A DNA stretch of 64,000 nucleotides from Antedon mediterranea (taxonomy: Eukaryota > Echinodermata > Crinoidea > Comatulida > Antedonidae), in assembly GCF_964355755.1 (NCBI RefSeq), contig NC_092680.1, positions 20,871,001-20,935,000 on the forward strand. The letters are read 5' to 3'. The stretch's first letter is position 1. Every line of letters starts with the position of its first letter. Below the pieces are notes generated by a model that did no database searches, had not been told where the DNA came from, and saw nothing but the letters and a program-made list of their open reading frames with translations. Shown one piece after another: positions 51,536 to 64,000 of this stretch. The position numbers and the translations under genes are program-made.

Positions 51536-52330
51536 CTCGGTACCATTAAACAGATTTTTTCATTGTATTGATGAATGACTCACTGTTACGTATCCACCCA
51601 CCTAATAAATATTCATAGGAATAATTTATGCTAATTAAAAAACACTAATTAAATTTCTAAGACATAGAATAAATCAATATAAAGTAATATCAGCAGAGTA
51701 AAACAATATTTGTAACGGTTAAGTTTTATTAAATAGAAAAAAAATACATGAGCACTTAAGAATACCTGTTGCAGAATGGTATAACCCATTCACCCTTACC
51801 TTTTAATGTAGGATTATCTATTGATCTGAATTAATCTATTGTATGTATTATGATTCATTACTATTGGGTTTGAAGTCATGAAGTAACCAATAGAAATATA
51901 GATAGAGGTGTTGCTTATCAGTTTGTATTAAAATAAGACACCGGAAGCAATTAATAAAATGCTTCTGTCTAAGGAAGGAGTATGTTTGCATCATTTGGCA
52001 TTTTACTTTGAAGGTCTAATATTGACAGTTTGTAACCTTAATAGGCTGACGTGTTTGAAATGGTGGAATTGTGGCTAATTGATCAATTCATGTAGAAAAT
52101 GTAAAACAGACGTAAAAATACATATTACACATTTTGCGAAGGCTTAAGGAAATGAATTTTTTTTAATAAAAAACACAGTCTATTCAGCTTTGTCTTTTTT
52201 CTTTTTTTTTATTCAATTTTCTGCCATATAGGACAATTTTCTGCCACTAACGACAGTGTGTACCACTGATAAAAAAGTGATGACCAATAAATAAATAAAA
52301 AAAAATACAATACAACAATGTCTACAACAG

Positions 52331-52575
52331 TTCATCCCATGCTAGTGATCCTCTAACACCGCGCGATAATCGACTGTCCTAGCCTTCATCCGTGCAAGTG
52401 AGAGTATTCGGTTCATCCCATGCTAGTGATCCTCTAACACCGCGCGATAATCGACTGTCCTAGCCTTCATCCGTGCAAGTGAGAGTATTCGGTTCATCCC
52501 ATGCTAGTGATCATCTAACACCGCGCGATAATCGACTGTCCTAGCCTTCATCCGTGCAAGTGAGAGTATTCGGTT
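52331..52575. repeat. 81-bp tandem repeat, three copies
   Basis: ttcatcccatgctagtgatc starts at 52331, 52412 and 52493. Copies are nearly identical and include ctaacaccgcgcgataatcg. Lies in the spacer between genes 5 and the channel gene. Confidence 0.95.
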
Positions 52576-54969
52576 GGAGAGAAGTTAAAATACAATGTTA
52601 AAATAAAGTAAAACAAAGAGAATTATAGTATATTAAATGCATTTATTCGTTTTTGAAATTCATCATAGATTATGATAATTGAATACTATTTAATAGTATA
52701 ACTATTAACATAGGCCTACTACAGTACATAAAAAGGAATTAAACCTGAGTAGCATACATCGAACACATCAATGTCTTGACACCGTACTTAATTGTGTTGT
52801 CATTGTAGGCCTAAATATTATTTTAATTTCGTTTTATTGCTTTTCTGTAGGCCTATACTTCTTTTATTTTTTTTTCAATTTAACCAGTGCAGCTGTTATA
52901 AATAACTGGCTCAACAAATTTAGAATCAAAATAACATCAGCCTATATGCACATAATGATATATTATTTTCTGATTATTATTTTTAATCGATTGGATATAC
53001 CCAAGCTTCCTCATAAAAGGAAGGGACGAAGGATGTTTAATTGAATCAAAGATCTTAGACCTTGTAGATGTGTATTTACCTGGAACGTAGGATGCAATGT
53101 ATGTAAAATACATGTGGCGTAGGAAGAATAGGTCGTCGGCATTGAAGTTAATTATAGTTAAAATAGTATTTATCATTTAGAATAAAAAGACATACGTAGT
53201 CATTGTCTTTGTTGTGTATTTATTCAATTCAATAGGCAATTATTATTATTCCTATTTTAGGTAATAATAATATTATACTAACGTATGATTACTTTGTTTG
53301 TATCAAACCTGTTAGTGGCGGTAATTATCGCTGTTGGTTTCGATTGAATAAAATAAAAAAATAAAAAATATTATTATAAATATAGTTTTGAACAAATAAA
53401 ATGAAAGAGGAAGAAGGGAGACAATTTAAATACAACCAAGTAGAACTGTATGCCTTTTTTAAAGCGTTGCAAAACTATTCATTTTGATAGTGTAGATAGA
53501 GCTTAAGTTTTGTCATCATATTCTTACTATAGCAGCGATATTTCTATCCACCTTTGTGACTAGATTATCTGTATTGTATTAATTTTTATTTGGCATACAT
53601 GTAGGCCTCGCTTATATTTCATTGGTTAAGTTACGCATTTATATTTGTTATATTTACTGTTGCCTCTAGTGTTTACTGTACAAACAAAATGTGCCAGGCG
53701 AAAAAACTATACCAGTATTTTAGTATTAATCTGAAACAAACAACATGTAAGCCTACTTCGAAATTTAAAAATACAGCTAGCCTAGTCAAATTATTAATAC
53801 ACAAGTTTGTTCCCTTTATACCTCATTTAAATTTGTTCAAAAGTCATGTCTGATCTGACATCATTGTATTAGAATGTGTTGAACACAAATCTAGAATATT
53901 ATGTAATTGATTTTCTTCTGGTTAACATGATATTTCAATTTAACAAAGACGGTAAAAGAAAAGGTTATTTTTAAAATTATTAGTAAATTTAAGCAAATAA
54001 TTGGAAAGGGAAAAATAGATATAAATCCAATAACGAACCTACATAGTGAAATAAATGTGTTAGTATGTTTGTGTGAAAAATAACAATACAAAAAACACAG
54101 AGATCAGCAGATAAAATATTATTTACAATGACTTTGGATGTTTTCCATTATTGAAATAATAGCCTGAATAGCATTAAAAAATGAATTTGGTTTTAAAAAA
54201 ACCCAACAACTTTCTAAACTGTCTCCCATTTATTTAATAATTTTGATATGCTGCTTTATTTTTGGCTGTTCAGAACGAGGTCAGATTTGCATCAACTGTC
54301 ACATATGCTACCGGTTGCCTGCTTTATGGCGAACAAACACTATTTTCTATAATTTGTTTCTGCAACAATACTTTCCAAAATTACATTTTACAACACAAAT
54401 AATTACGTAGAAATATCACCCACGGAATTCCGGAAGTAGATCAATTGAAAGTCGAGTTGCAAACAATTTTACCAAAAATGGCCTAAAAGCAAATAAAAGA
54501 CAATAGGACATTGTGACTCTTAAACTCGGGTCTTTTGTTGACGTCACGTGCTTATATGATGTGTCATTGCACCTCACTAAAAGACTTATTCAATTTTTTA
54601 TATGATATTGAACTATTGACTTTTGGCTATACCCTTAATCAGTGCCAAAGAATGCAGAAATTTCGACACTATCAACATTAATTACTTACACTTACACTTA
54701 CTTTTCAATTTTAAAAATACACGGTAAGGTATTAATTTATTATAAGATATATTAACATTTACATCATCCTATTTTCTGTTCAACAACAGTTTCTATCCCT
54801 AAAGGTTAAATTTTCCCCTAGTATAGATTATTATGTAAAGACAATAAATACAACAACCTATTAAAAACGGCTACGCAACATAAATTGAAACAATACTCAG
54901 TAACGTTTTTTATTACGTTACAAGTACAGCTCTACTGAGCAGCTACTATCATAACAAGGCCAACAGCCA

Positions 54970-55243
54970 TAATTCGCGTGCTAAAACGCATAGTGATACC
55001 GGACCGACAGACAGACCGACAGACCGACCGACCGACCGACATAGTGAACTATAGAGTCGCGTCCACGCGACTAAAAATATAGATAGATAGATAGATAGAT
55101 ACATACTGAAATAGTACTATTATAATAGGCTAAAATATATAATAATCTGTTTTAACCATACATGGCTGTAGTCGCGTGCTTAAGTTAGTGTTTACCGACC
55201 AACCGACCGACCAACCAACCGACCCACATAGTTGCACGCGACT
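54970..55243. repeat. Two GACC-repeat elements bounded by CGCGAC/GTCGCG
   Basis: Copy 1 (about 54970-55072) and copy 2 (about 55170-55243) each have gcgtgct, a run of gacc/gaccaacc units, then acatagt and end in acgcgact. In copy 2, gtcgcgtg and cacgcgac form an inverted pair. A (gata)n run at about 55080-55100 lies between. Confidence 0.65.
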
Positions 55244-55317
55244 TATAATGTTCTTTAACTTTTCCAATTCCAATAGCACGCCCTCAATTTTTCAACTGCG
55301 TACATAGAGATCGCCCT

Positions 55318-55445
55318 CTACTTGGACAGATCAGTCTTTTTCTTTTTGCGACAGAAGCAACCTCTGATTATCCAAAAGTCGATGGCTTCCACAAACGCCA
55401 CCAAACTTGCGCCAAAAAACAAACCGAGAGCGCCACCTAGATCAC
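55318..55445 (-). CDS. DEG/ENaC gene exon 11: pore, TM2 and C-terminus
   Basis: Starts in phase 1 (Cys split by the intron), then DLGGALGLFFGASLVAFVEAI, FWIIRG and a short basic tail ending in DLSK. The GAS triplet matches the G/S-x-S selectivity filter. A second AG 9 nt inside the exon (gatctag) would remove three residues in frame. Confidence 0.93.
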
Positions 55446-58400
55446 CTAGAAGATAAACAAAATACTATTATTAAAAATAAGCCTTAAGAAATTAAATAAA
55501 GGCATTCACTGATGGCTATAAAAATAATAGTAATAATAATAATAACCAGACAGCGCCAACAAATGAAAATTGAACCTATTTTGAGAAAATAATAAATTAA
55601 ATTATAAATAAAGACATTCCGATGAAGAGATTCGAACTCAAACTTCTGATTATTAATAGGACGCCCCCATTCCATAAAGCTATGTCTACACTCTATCAAA
55701 CTAGTGTGATGTGCCCAAATATGGTAGTGATACGCCCTAATATGGTAGTGATATGACATCATCATGTCCATATATGAGCACATCACATGTTTTGTCACAT
55801 AAGGTTTGATAGTGTAGACAGAGCCGCACACAGTTGATGATCTATTGTATTCAAAATGTGTCTACTTACATACTACTGAATAGAATTCGTACGCTTTCTG
55901 TTCCTTTATTTCTTCTACATTCAGGGTCTCAAAGTATATGTCAACTCGAGCCAAATTGTCTCTAAAAAAAAATAGGAACAATCTTAAAATGTATCAACTA
56001 TTGGTTAATAATGAATGATATTTATTATTATTATACTAAAGATCTTGTTGTAATAGCGGCATGAACAAGTTATCGTTAAACCCCGTTCGGTCGCGGAGCC
56101 ATGTCAAGACTTTAAAATATATCGCTGATTCATTCGGTATATTCGGAAAAAATAAAGAGAAAAAATAGATTGGAAAGCGTTAAATGGTCTTCTTGCTAAT
56201 ATATGAACTCGTAACAGTCATTTGATCTTTTGTCTGGCTGCGACAACACATACCAACAATAATGTACATATTCTCCGCGGCGTGGTGTCTGTTATTAAAG
56301 AGCATGGAACTGTCGCAGCCACAGATAAACCTTTAAACTCCGGAGCTCTACATCATGTTGCTAGATTGCTTTCGTCTTTACTAGTTTATCAAATGCTAAC
56401 AACCCTCCAAAACAGTTTAACTAATTCAACTAGGGTACAGGACTCATCCAGTATTTTGACAACCAAGTTGATATCATTGATAGGGATGGTAATCATTAGG
56501 TGGTATATTGATGATAAACACGAATATTACAGATACGTACTTCATGTAATCTCGTGTCAAATGTGCCAAATCATTGGTCATGTAGGTAGCAGTTGCTTCT
56601 TTTACACAAGCATCTCTCAGATCCGAATATATATATTCGTATACATTCAGCAACATTGTATACAGTAGCATACTTGCCTCTTCATAGGTGTAATTTACTT
56701 TAACTAAAGTTGTTAACATTGCACCAGTTTGGCTTCTAAGATCTTCTTTTGCCTTTTCAAGCGTTTGATTATAAAACTCTAAGTTAACTTCTGTAAAATT
56801 CGATTTATCTTTAACTTCATACAGTATTATGTCACTCAGTTCATTTGTAGTGAAGAATATCAAGTCGTAAGACAGAATCGTGAATTGATCGTAAAATTGT
56901 TTTTCGTATTTTTCGTAATTTGATTGTAATATAGGAAGGTCTAATTGGATTAGAGCATGATAAGCGAATACTTCAACTTGTGATACCACATCTTCACAAA
57001 TGTCCATTTTTGTGTGCTCCATTCTCTGTCTACAAAACAAAGTTTTAATGTCATGTAAACGGAATATAATAGGCCTAGAACTAAAAAAATAATAATTTTG
57101 ATAAATTTTCCATTTCGAAAACAAGTAAATAAATACAGTAAGTAATTAATACTGGCACTATTATTATTATTATTAGAAATATACGAACTGTAATGTTTTC
57201 AATAAATAGGAAATTTGTATTTTGTAAATTATCAATCCAACCCTGAGGAAACCCCTGGTTATTTTAAAACATTTATTTATATTAGGCCTACTATATGTTT
57301 TTGAATTGTATCAACTTTTTAAACTCTTAATGTTTATTATTTATGTTGTATTAGAGAGAAAACCTAATTGAATTTCCCAATATTTAACAATATAACATTC
57401 ATATGGACAATTTTTCTGAAATATAGTTGAATTGAATTCTTTAAAGCACTTTAAAATATATATCTATAATAACTACAGTGTGGTAGTAATATTTCAAAAA
57501 CAGATTTCTCATGATTATAGTGTTTGTTATACTTACTTGACGGAAAATCCTAGTGCGAGGGCATAGTACTTGTAATTGTTTGTAACGTGAAATGTCTGAG
57601 GAACCCCGATTGATGGAAACCCACTGTAAGAATTTGACCTCAAATAACTCTCTGCCATGCATGCTTCCTCACAAGTTGGTGTGCAATATTCTTCGCGATG
57701 TGTGATAAATTCGTCTGCAAAGTTAATAATACAATTAGCATTTATCTTTATTCAAAATTAAGTTGTCTTTGCACGGATACGTTTCAAAGTTAGCAGCACC
57801 ACGTTTAATAACAAACTTTGTAAGAATAACAAAAACAGTAATATAAAGAAATACTTACTATATTTTGGAATGTAGCATTTTGTTAGGTTTGCAGGAGAAC
57901 AAAACGGCTGATCAGAATCTGAAATGATTTTTAAAATTGTTATTTTTAATACATAGCTAATGGCATGATTTATTTATGATTTAATTAAGTAAGATTTACG
58001 ATCAAATTGAAATATAGAAATATTTTAATATATTTAAATTCACAATGTATATAAAACAATATATTTTTTAAGGTTTGTATGGCGAAATCAAATGTTGATA
58101 TAAAGTTTGCGTTACACCACGTATAGTTCTGAAACTGTTGAGTTTTTCGACGTTTCGATCAATATACTTTGATCTTCCTCAGGAGTGAAAACAAATAACA
58201 ATATAATTAAAGAAATGTAAGTTTAACCCACAATATTAATAGTGGACATGAAAAGAGAATAGGTAATAGAAGATATAAAGATTATGTAATAAGAAAGAAA
58301 GTAGCCTAATGTATCTTACTTCCAGGGGTATAAAATGTGCGACATCCGCAAGCATTCATGAAGTAGTTTGTTTGGCATTCAAGATAGCATCTTGATTGAG

Positions 58401-60457
58401 TGTAAGATGCGTTCTTGTAATACTGCAATTGCTTCGTTCCTTCTGCAACGCATTGACCGTGTGGTGCTGGTAGCATTGTCAACTAATAAAATAATCATGT
58501 TTTTAGTTAATTACTAAAGGACAGGCATTTTAGGATAAGGATAAAGGAGACTTTTCCTCTCCTTGAGCGTGGATTATTTATCATTTTTTTAAATGTCGGT
58601 AACTCACAATGTCGGTAACTCACAATTCATTCATTCTTGTTTCAATGTGGTAAAGTATGTTAATTTCCAGTAGGTTTTACACAATGTCAGTGGTTGTTGT
58701 CTTTACAATAGGCAATTTAATAAACCTTACATTGTCTGTTGTAAGAGTTAATGGTGGTTAATGAATGACTATATTGATAATTATATTAAATTTCTGAATG
58801 ATTTCCTTCAATTATAGGTTAAAAGCAAGCAATAATCGACCTGTATTTTACAACGAACACGACTTAATTGAAGTCGGTGCTAATGTTAGTAACAAATACA
58901 TTCTCGATAATTATTGCGTAATTTCACCTCGTGATTTGAAATACGAGACTGATTATGCATTCATAAAGTAGAATATAAAATACGTATGTTTCTCCTTCGA
59001 GAAGACCACGACAGAACTCCTGTACAAATGTCTTGATTCTAAATTGAATTATAATTGTGTTAATGTGTTTCTTGATCACTTTTTTCGTTGTAAGATTCCT
59101 GTATTAGTTAATTAATTTTTTACGATATTTTAAAGCTATAAATCTTTCTTAATTTGAATGTATTTTGAACGAAATTATCAACATTTAATCTTTAATCTGT
59201 GTTATCAATCTGTTATTTTTACACTTGGTTCGAAATAAACAATAGAATGATTTCATCCATCGCGCAGTTGAAAAGACTTTGCGACACAATATTTCATAAA
59301 GAAATACAATATCATTAAACAAACTTAAATCTTACGCTTTGTTTTCTTAAGCCAATCGATGCCCTCATCCCTGTGCCAACATCCACGCCTGAAGCCTCTA
59401 TATTGGGAGAATCATGGTAACAATCAATAGCAATACGAAATCCAACATTTTCTCTCGGAGCTGTTATGTACTGCACATGCTCTACGTTGAGTATCATACT
59501 TAAGCCATAACGTTGTCCTAAATACGAAAAAAAAATCAATAATGATTCTATACTTTTATAATACAGCCTTGCCACAAGTCTAGTTATTTCGAAGCCGTTC
59601 GATGCTCAAATAGTATACGTAAGAAACGCCATATGTGCCAAAATATTTATCTTTTTACTAATATTAAATCAAAACTCCGTCGGGAACCAGACTACCAATT
59701 CCTGGGTCATCAGGCCTGAAATAATTTAAAACTACAATGTTTTGATTTTTAATCACTGCAAAATCAAAATCAACCAATCCCAACCAGTTTCTTATTAAAC
59801 TAATTTTACGATAATTACAATTTTAGGCCTACCGTACCGGCATTTTTAATTGACGTCATCGAAGTAGGTTGGAATACGTAACATGCCCCGTAGTTGGTGA
59901 ACTCCATCGTAAAATTGTCTGCACCGCATTCTACCCCGTTGAAAATACACCTAAATAATAATATTTTAAAACGCCCAAATATAATGTCTTTAAAATTAAT
60001 CAATTAAATGTGATAAGATTATCATGAATAATCCTAGGTCATTCGTTTATCCTCACGTTGAATTTAAGTTGATATAGGAACATTAAGATGATTAAAAAAG
60101 TTCATTTGGTTTTAGCTATTCATAATTATTATTAGTTTATAATTCTTTTTGATGAATTAGAGTGTTTGATATTATATTGCCTTTGTCATTGTTTTTCTTA
60201 TTGATTTCTGACTTCCTAAGATATAAGAACAGGTAATATAACCCTGTAGTAATTTCCTTTGTCATTAGCAAAGGATAATATTATCATCGTCTTAGTAATT
60301 AGGACATGAAATGTGTTTTCAGGTATCGCAAGTTTCCAAAAATGATGATTAAATTTGCCAATCATTGCCATCCCCATCATGATCATTATCATTATCGTCA
60401 TTATCACCATCATCGGCATCATCATCAGCATCATCATCATCATCGGCATCATCGTCG

Positions 60458-60489
<32 letters not shown>

Positions 60490-63277
60490 GTGGTAGTCAT
60501 GATGGTGGTGGTGGTGGTCCTTGCCATTATCATCCTCATCTGCATCGTCGTCGTCGTCGTCATCATCATCATCATCCTCATTATCGGCATCATCGTCGTC
60601 ATCATCATCCTTATCATCGTGGTAGTCGTGATGGCGGTGGTGGTCATCATCATCATCATTTGCATCGTTATCATTTGCATCATCATCATCATTATCATCA
60701 TCATCGTGGTCATCATCATCATCATCATCATCATCAGTTAGTATCTTTCTTTCTACTACAACTATCGGATCTTTACATTTCTAACATATCTTTCATCTTG
60801 TGACTATTGTAGCGAATAAATTCTTGCAGATTGGAATTGTCTGGGTAGGTTTCTCCATCTAATTCACTTGAATAGCTATCGTTGATAGTTGAGGTAATCC
60901 CTACTTCTGGCATTATACTACGAAGATATTGAAGTCCAGTATCATAAAAAAGGGCGTAGCCTCCTAACAGAGGTGTTACGTCATCAAACCTGTCACGATA
61001 ACATTATATCTTATTAAATCTAATCTATACAATTAGGGTGATATACGTTACTAATGTTATTATATCACTATACAGTTTATTCTAAATTATGATCAATTTT
61101 CTATAATAAATTTAGTTAATAGCGAAAATTATGTTTATGCGTTTAAAATTTGATAGCAGAATAAAATATTCTCTCTATTCAATGAATGTAAAACATTCGT
61201 GATAAAAAAATTAACAAACGAAATTGCTAGGATATATGTTGGCTTGTTATAATATGATTTAAATTATTAATAAAACCACCTACTTGAACATATTAATATT
61301 GCACACTGTGACTTTCGGAAACATGAGTTCAGATTGTATGACGTATTTCAGGTTTGTGTTCGTTGGAAAATCAAGGAATTTGGACACCGATGAGTTCAGT
61401 TGGTAAACAAGGCCTGTCAGTGCTAGGATCAGTATAATTATCCACGCTGTCCTAAAATGTATTTTAAAAAAAATATGTCAATGTATTTTTGAAAAAAAAA
61501 AAAACAGTGTGTAGACCTACAGTAATATTTCTTTAATTTTATTTTTATCTTTTAATTGGCCTATAAAAATAATGTGATTTATAAGTTTCTATTTTTAAAT
61601 TTGTAAATATGATTTTTTGATATTTGTACAATTTTTATAGTAATTTTAAGTTTAACTGAATTATACAGTAATTTACCTCCGCAAAGGAGGTATATGTAAT
61701 CGGTAGCGTGTGTTTGTTACTTGGCCAAATTGAAAATTGGCGAAGTATGCTGATTGGTGCGGTTTGTGTGTTTGTTTGTTTGTCATCAATCTAGCGCTCA
61801 CAATCTTTATTCGAATGACTCCAAATTACTACCATACATGTCACCTGGTGCAAGGACGACACTGCCCAATTTTGGTGAAAATCCGGACCACTGTCCCAAT
61901 TTTGGACCACTTTGTAAAATTATTTTCAGACCTGCTAGTGTTTTCAAAAGCCGGTGAGCAGTCTTAAATTAACAAGTAAACTAAAATTGCATTTTCTCGA
62001 GAACTACCGTACTTGTCCAAATAGCTTCATTTTTGTACAAGAGACAAGAATTATAATTTTTAATCTTAAAACATAATTTGATTTAATGAGCACGTTTTTT
62101 TATGCGAGTAGTTTAAAAAACCTATTTCTTTTCAAATTCACTCGTTTGATTTTCGTGTTGCTGTTCTATTGTTAGTCAACTGAAGCTATTGTTAATTGAA
62201 AGGCTTGTTACATAACCATTAACCCCCAAACTCGCATACACTCGCTTGTAGTGAAATTAGCTTAAATCACAAACAGCATTAAGACAAACACAAATATATA
62301 TATATATATATATATTTTTTTTTTTTTACCGGAGAAATCTATGTAGGAGAGTGTTACAGTAGGCGGAGGTGCACTTTCGGAGTAGCTTTCTAAATATTAC
62401 TGTATCATAGGCCTTAATGTGTTTTTTCTTCGTTAATCTTTGTTTTATGTGAATTATCAATTTCCTATGTAAGCTCTTCATTTCAACTATGAGTTGTATT
62501 TTGAGTCTTTTTATACCGATTAAATAAAAAATAAATAAATAAAGATAAAACATATAAAATTCATAAAAATAATATAAACATAATTACATAATAAAATTAA
62601 AACGAAATATTTTCTTTTTAACGAAGGGTAGAGGATAAACAAATCGTTTAAATACAGAATTCTACATTAGATATATTTATTGATAATAAATGATTCTTAT
62701 ACCTTGAATGAACCAATCATTGAGAATGCAGTGGTAATGTTATCATAATTATATAATATAACTTCATTGAAATTTATTGAGCTCCTTTTTAAATTAGTTA
62801 AGAATTCATTTCAAACAGTCCAAAACCTCTCCCTCAACCCTTTCAAAATACTGAATCCGCAATTGACCGGCACATTCCAATATACATTATATAATTTGAA
62901 TTGTATAGGCCTACTTTTTGGTTTTAAACATATTAATTATCTTACCTTCTACTACAGTTGTTTTCACCAGTAACGTTTTTAAGTCCATGAAACGACGTTT
63001 CATCACTGAAAATAGCAAACTTGTTGCCACAGCATCCACGTTTAGCATTTTCTTCAGTCCCGCCGTCCACAGTGACCGGTTTCTTCATTTCCAACGTTGC
63101 GTCGTCTGCCAACCATGCACCAGGCTCAACCTTCGCTAATCCCCATGCCTCTGCTATTTTATTCTGTGTACTTCTATTCGTAATGATTGACATTTCGTTA
63201 GTTTCCAAAATATAACTTGGATTTTGATTGTCAAACATTTTCCGCCGAGCGTTCTCATCCCCAATGTGCTTTTCCAT
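55318..63277 (-). CDS. DEG/ENaC/ASIC-family cation channel, complete
   Basis: Exons in transcript order: 63277-62946, 61451-61284, 60989-60777, 59950-59838, 59517-59336, 58482-58320, 57918-57859, 57714-57537, 57029-56541, 55961-55870, 55445-55318; 2118 nt, 705 aa, in frame. The cytosolic N-terminus has the conserved His-Gly gating pair (SFHGLKNV, H97/G98). TM1 about 113-131 (AWIIILILALTGLVYQL) is followed by FPKVTVCNINMF. Family blocks follow in order: FIRYNSHKMKDML, CIFNGVECGADNF, TNYGACYVF, GLSMILNVE, LPAPHGQC, a Cys-rich thumb (CGCRTF), DNLARVDIYFETLN, then GGALGLFFGASLVAFVEAID, the pore/TM2 with GAS selectivity filter. This is established family architecture for Na+-permeable trimers gated by acid, peptides or force. 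The gating stimulus cannot be told. At 705 aa it is longer than typical ASICs (around 500-550), mainly because of exon 9. Confidence 0.96.
55677..55824. mobile_element. MITE family A, copy 3
   Basis: The best-preserved ends: tctacactctatcaaact at the left and agtttgatagtgtagaca-like at the right. It has two internal tandem units and lies in the last intron of the DEG/ENaC gene. Confidence 0.8.
56541..57029 (-). CDS. DEG/ENaC gene exon 9: large knuckle-region insertion
   Basis: A single 489-nt exon (phase 2-2, 163 residues) lies between the Cys-rich thumb end and the DNLARVDIYF block. In ASICs this interval is only a few tens of residues. Here it is acidic, Tyr/Leu/Glu-rich and likely helical, with N-glycosylation sites (NFT, NQT, NYT) and two cysteines. 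The open frame is clean and continuous with both neighbours, so it is not an unspliced intron. Confidence 0.85.
58085..58195. repeat. Interspersed repeat end, copy 2
   Basis: Matches 29007-29095 and continues into tttgatcttcctcaggagtg. Lies in the intron between exons 58482-58320 and 57918-57859 of the DEG/ENaC gene. Confidence 0.55.
60360..60738. repeat. Impure (ATC)n/(GTC)n trinucleotide repeat
   Basis: About 380 bp of catcat/cgtcgt/cattat triplets in the third intron of the DEG/ENaC gene. All six frames are open and give poly-His, poly-Ile or poly-Met; none is a gene. Confidence 0.97.
61675..61960. repeat. Interspersed repeat with acctccgcaaaggaggt hairpin end
   Basis: A hairpin of acctcc/ggaggt is followed by tgtgtttgtttgtttgtcat and near-duplicate words gcccaattttgg / tcccaattttgg. 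Resembles the ends of widely distributed invertebrate repeats. In the first intron of the DEG/ENaC gene. Confidence 0.5.
62295..62330. repeat. (TA)n(T)n microsatellite
   Basis: Alternating AT followed by a T-run within the first intron of the channel gene. Confidence 0.9.
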
Positions 63278-64000
63278 AGCGTTAGAAATGTATTATTCAG
63301 TGTATAAAAACACTTGATTTATTAAGTCCTTTAAAAGTGCATTTGTCTTATTCTCAATAAATACAAGGCGACTTTGTACACTTTCTAGCTCATCGTCAAT
63401 AATGTCTTAAACCCGTTTTCCACTATGCAAATGTATTCGAAAGCATTGGCTTATACGCATGCGTATTCATATTTTCATCTACCATTTATGACGAGAAAAA
63501 TGCGTAACCAATCAACAGGCTTTTAGGGTGTGTTAGCAATTACGGTAACGTGATCCTTCTAACCTTCTAATTGATTCGCTTAGTAACTGCGATTAAATTT
63601 AAATCAAACTTCAAACATTTATTCTTCTTCCTTAATCATATTGAACATTTATGGCAAGCCTTGTAGGTTTCTCAAATACCTCGTCAACATTGATCGATTT
63701 CTTTGTCTACGTCATGATAGATATTACCGTGTACACAGGTTTGATTGCAATTTGACTTTGAATGCAATCGATTTGATAATTTAAACGTAAATATTTGAAA
63801 ATTATAAAGTTGATATAATTCAAATATTATGCCAATAAGTGATTATTGATTTGAATTAGCATATTACTTATTAGATTGTGAAGGCAAACAGTTGTTGTCT
63901 CAGTCTGTGGTATAAGCAACTCTTTGAACTTTAACGACAGCACATTATCACTGTTGTTGCGTAAGTCTCTGTCCACGGTATTAGAAATAAGTCTAAAGAC
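63278..64000. other. Upstream region of the DEG/ENaC gene
   Basis: Sequence 5' of the ATG at 63277. There is no clear TATA box and no other gene seen; non-coding 5' exons could be present but cannot be told. Confidence 0.5.

Larger units (their letters stand above)
51419..55317. other. Spacer between gene 5 promoter and channel gene 3' end
   Basis: Holds the candidate gene 5 promoter, the 81-bp array, weak retroelement-like 3' ends (about 53300-53370) and the GACC-rich elements near 55000-55243. The nearest minus-strand AATAAA for the channel gene is around 54908-54913. No coding exon recognised. Confidence 0.6.

Noticed and set aside
52937-53176. 79-codon minus-strand frame
   Set aside because: Considered as a retroelement remnant, but no RT or endonuclease motif could be recognised.
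56222-56668. 148-codon + strand frame
   Set aside because: Overlaps channel exon 9 antisense and adjoining intron; no domain or splice support.
60216-60803. Long overlapping frames rich in Met, His or Ile
   Set aside because: They are translations of an (ATC)n-type repeat inside a channel-gene intron; all frames are open because of the repeat.

Overview
The window looks like AT-rich nuclear DNA from a marine deuterostome invertebrate; an echinoderm is my first guess, by inference only. The genes have many short exons with GT-AG introns, mostly phase 1. The coding regions are WSC/sushi receptors and a DEG/ENaC channel. The intervening DNA is full of MITE-like elements, satellites and a very frequent TAGGCCTA-type palindrome. 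There is no sign of bacterial operons, CRISPR arrays or phage.

Layout. (1) 4.7-10.6 kb, + strand: the 3' part of a type I membrane receptor with one WSC domain, four CCP/sushi domains, a Thr-rich stalk, a TM segment and a 229-residue tail. Its signal-peptide exon was not found and probably lies before the window. (2) 12.7-18.1 kb, +: a complete 452-aa relative with signal peptide, four CCPs, stalk, TM and a tyrosine-rich tail. (3) 21.5-23.9 kb, +: a 336-aa protein with signal peptide, mucin-like ectodomain, TM and short tail. It has no CCPs but the same exon phases as the two genes before it. (4) 25.7-28.9 kb: a nested 86-bp/21-bp satellite, flanked by SINE and other repeat debris. (5) 51.4-32.0 kb, - strand: a complete 914-aa receptor in 16 exons with signal peptide, WSC, nine CCPs, stalk, TM and an NPTY tail. 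Its 11-kb first intron holds a 1.8-kb GC-rich DNA transposon. (6) 63.3-55.3 kb, -: a complete 705-aa DEG/ENaC/ASIC-family channel in 11 exons, with an unusually large extracellular insertion encoded by one 489-nt exon.

How the genes relate. Genes 1, 2 and 5 share a diagnostic exon that carries two CCPs, followed by single-CCP exons, small phase 1-1 stalk exons, a phase 1-to-2 TM exon and a phase 2 tail exon. Genes 1 and 5 also share a leading WSC exon. This is best read as a locally expanded receptor cluster that includes an inversion. The three + strand genes end in class I PDZ-ligand-like tripeptides (TRL, TRF, TAL) and carry phosphotyrosine-type motifs, so they may be signalling or scaffold-linked surface receptors. 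That role is inferred. The cluster is the best candidate here for an undescribed system. The channel appears functionally unrelated.

All splice sites were read by eye from GT/AG signals, frame continuity and domain homology. Every complete model closes in frame across all exons. Untranslated exons, promoters and poly(A) sites are tentative.
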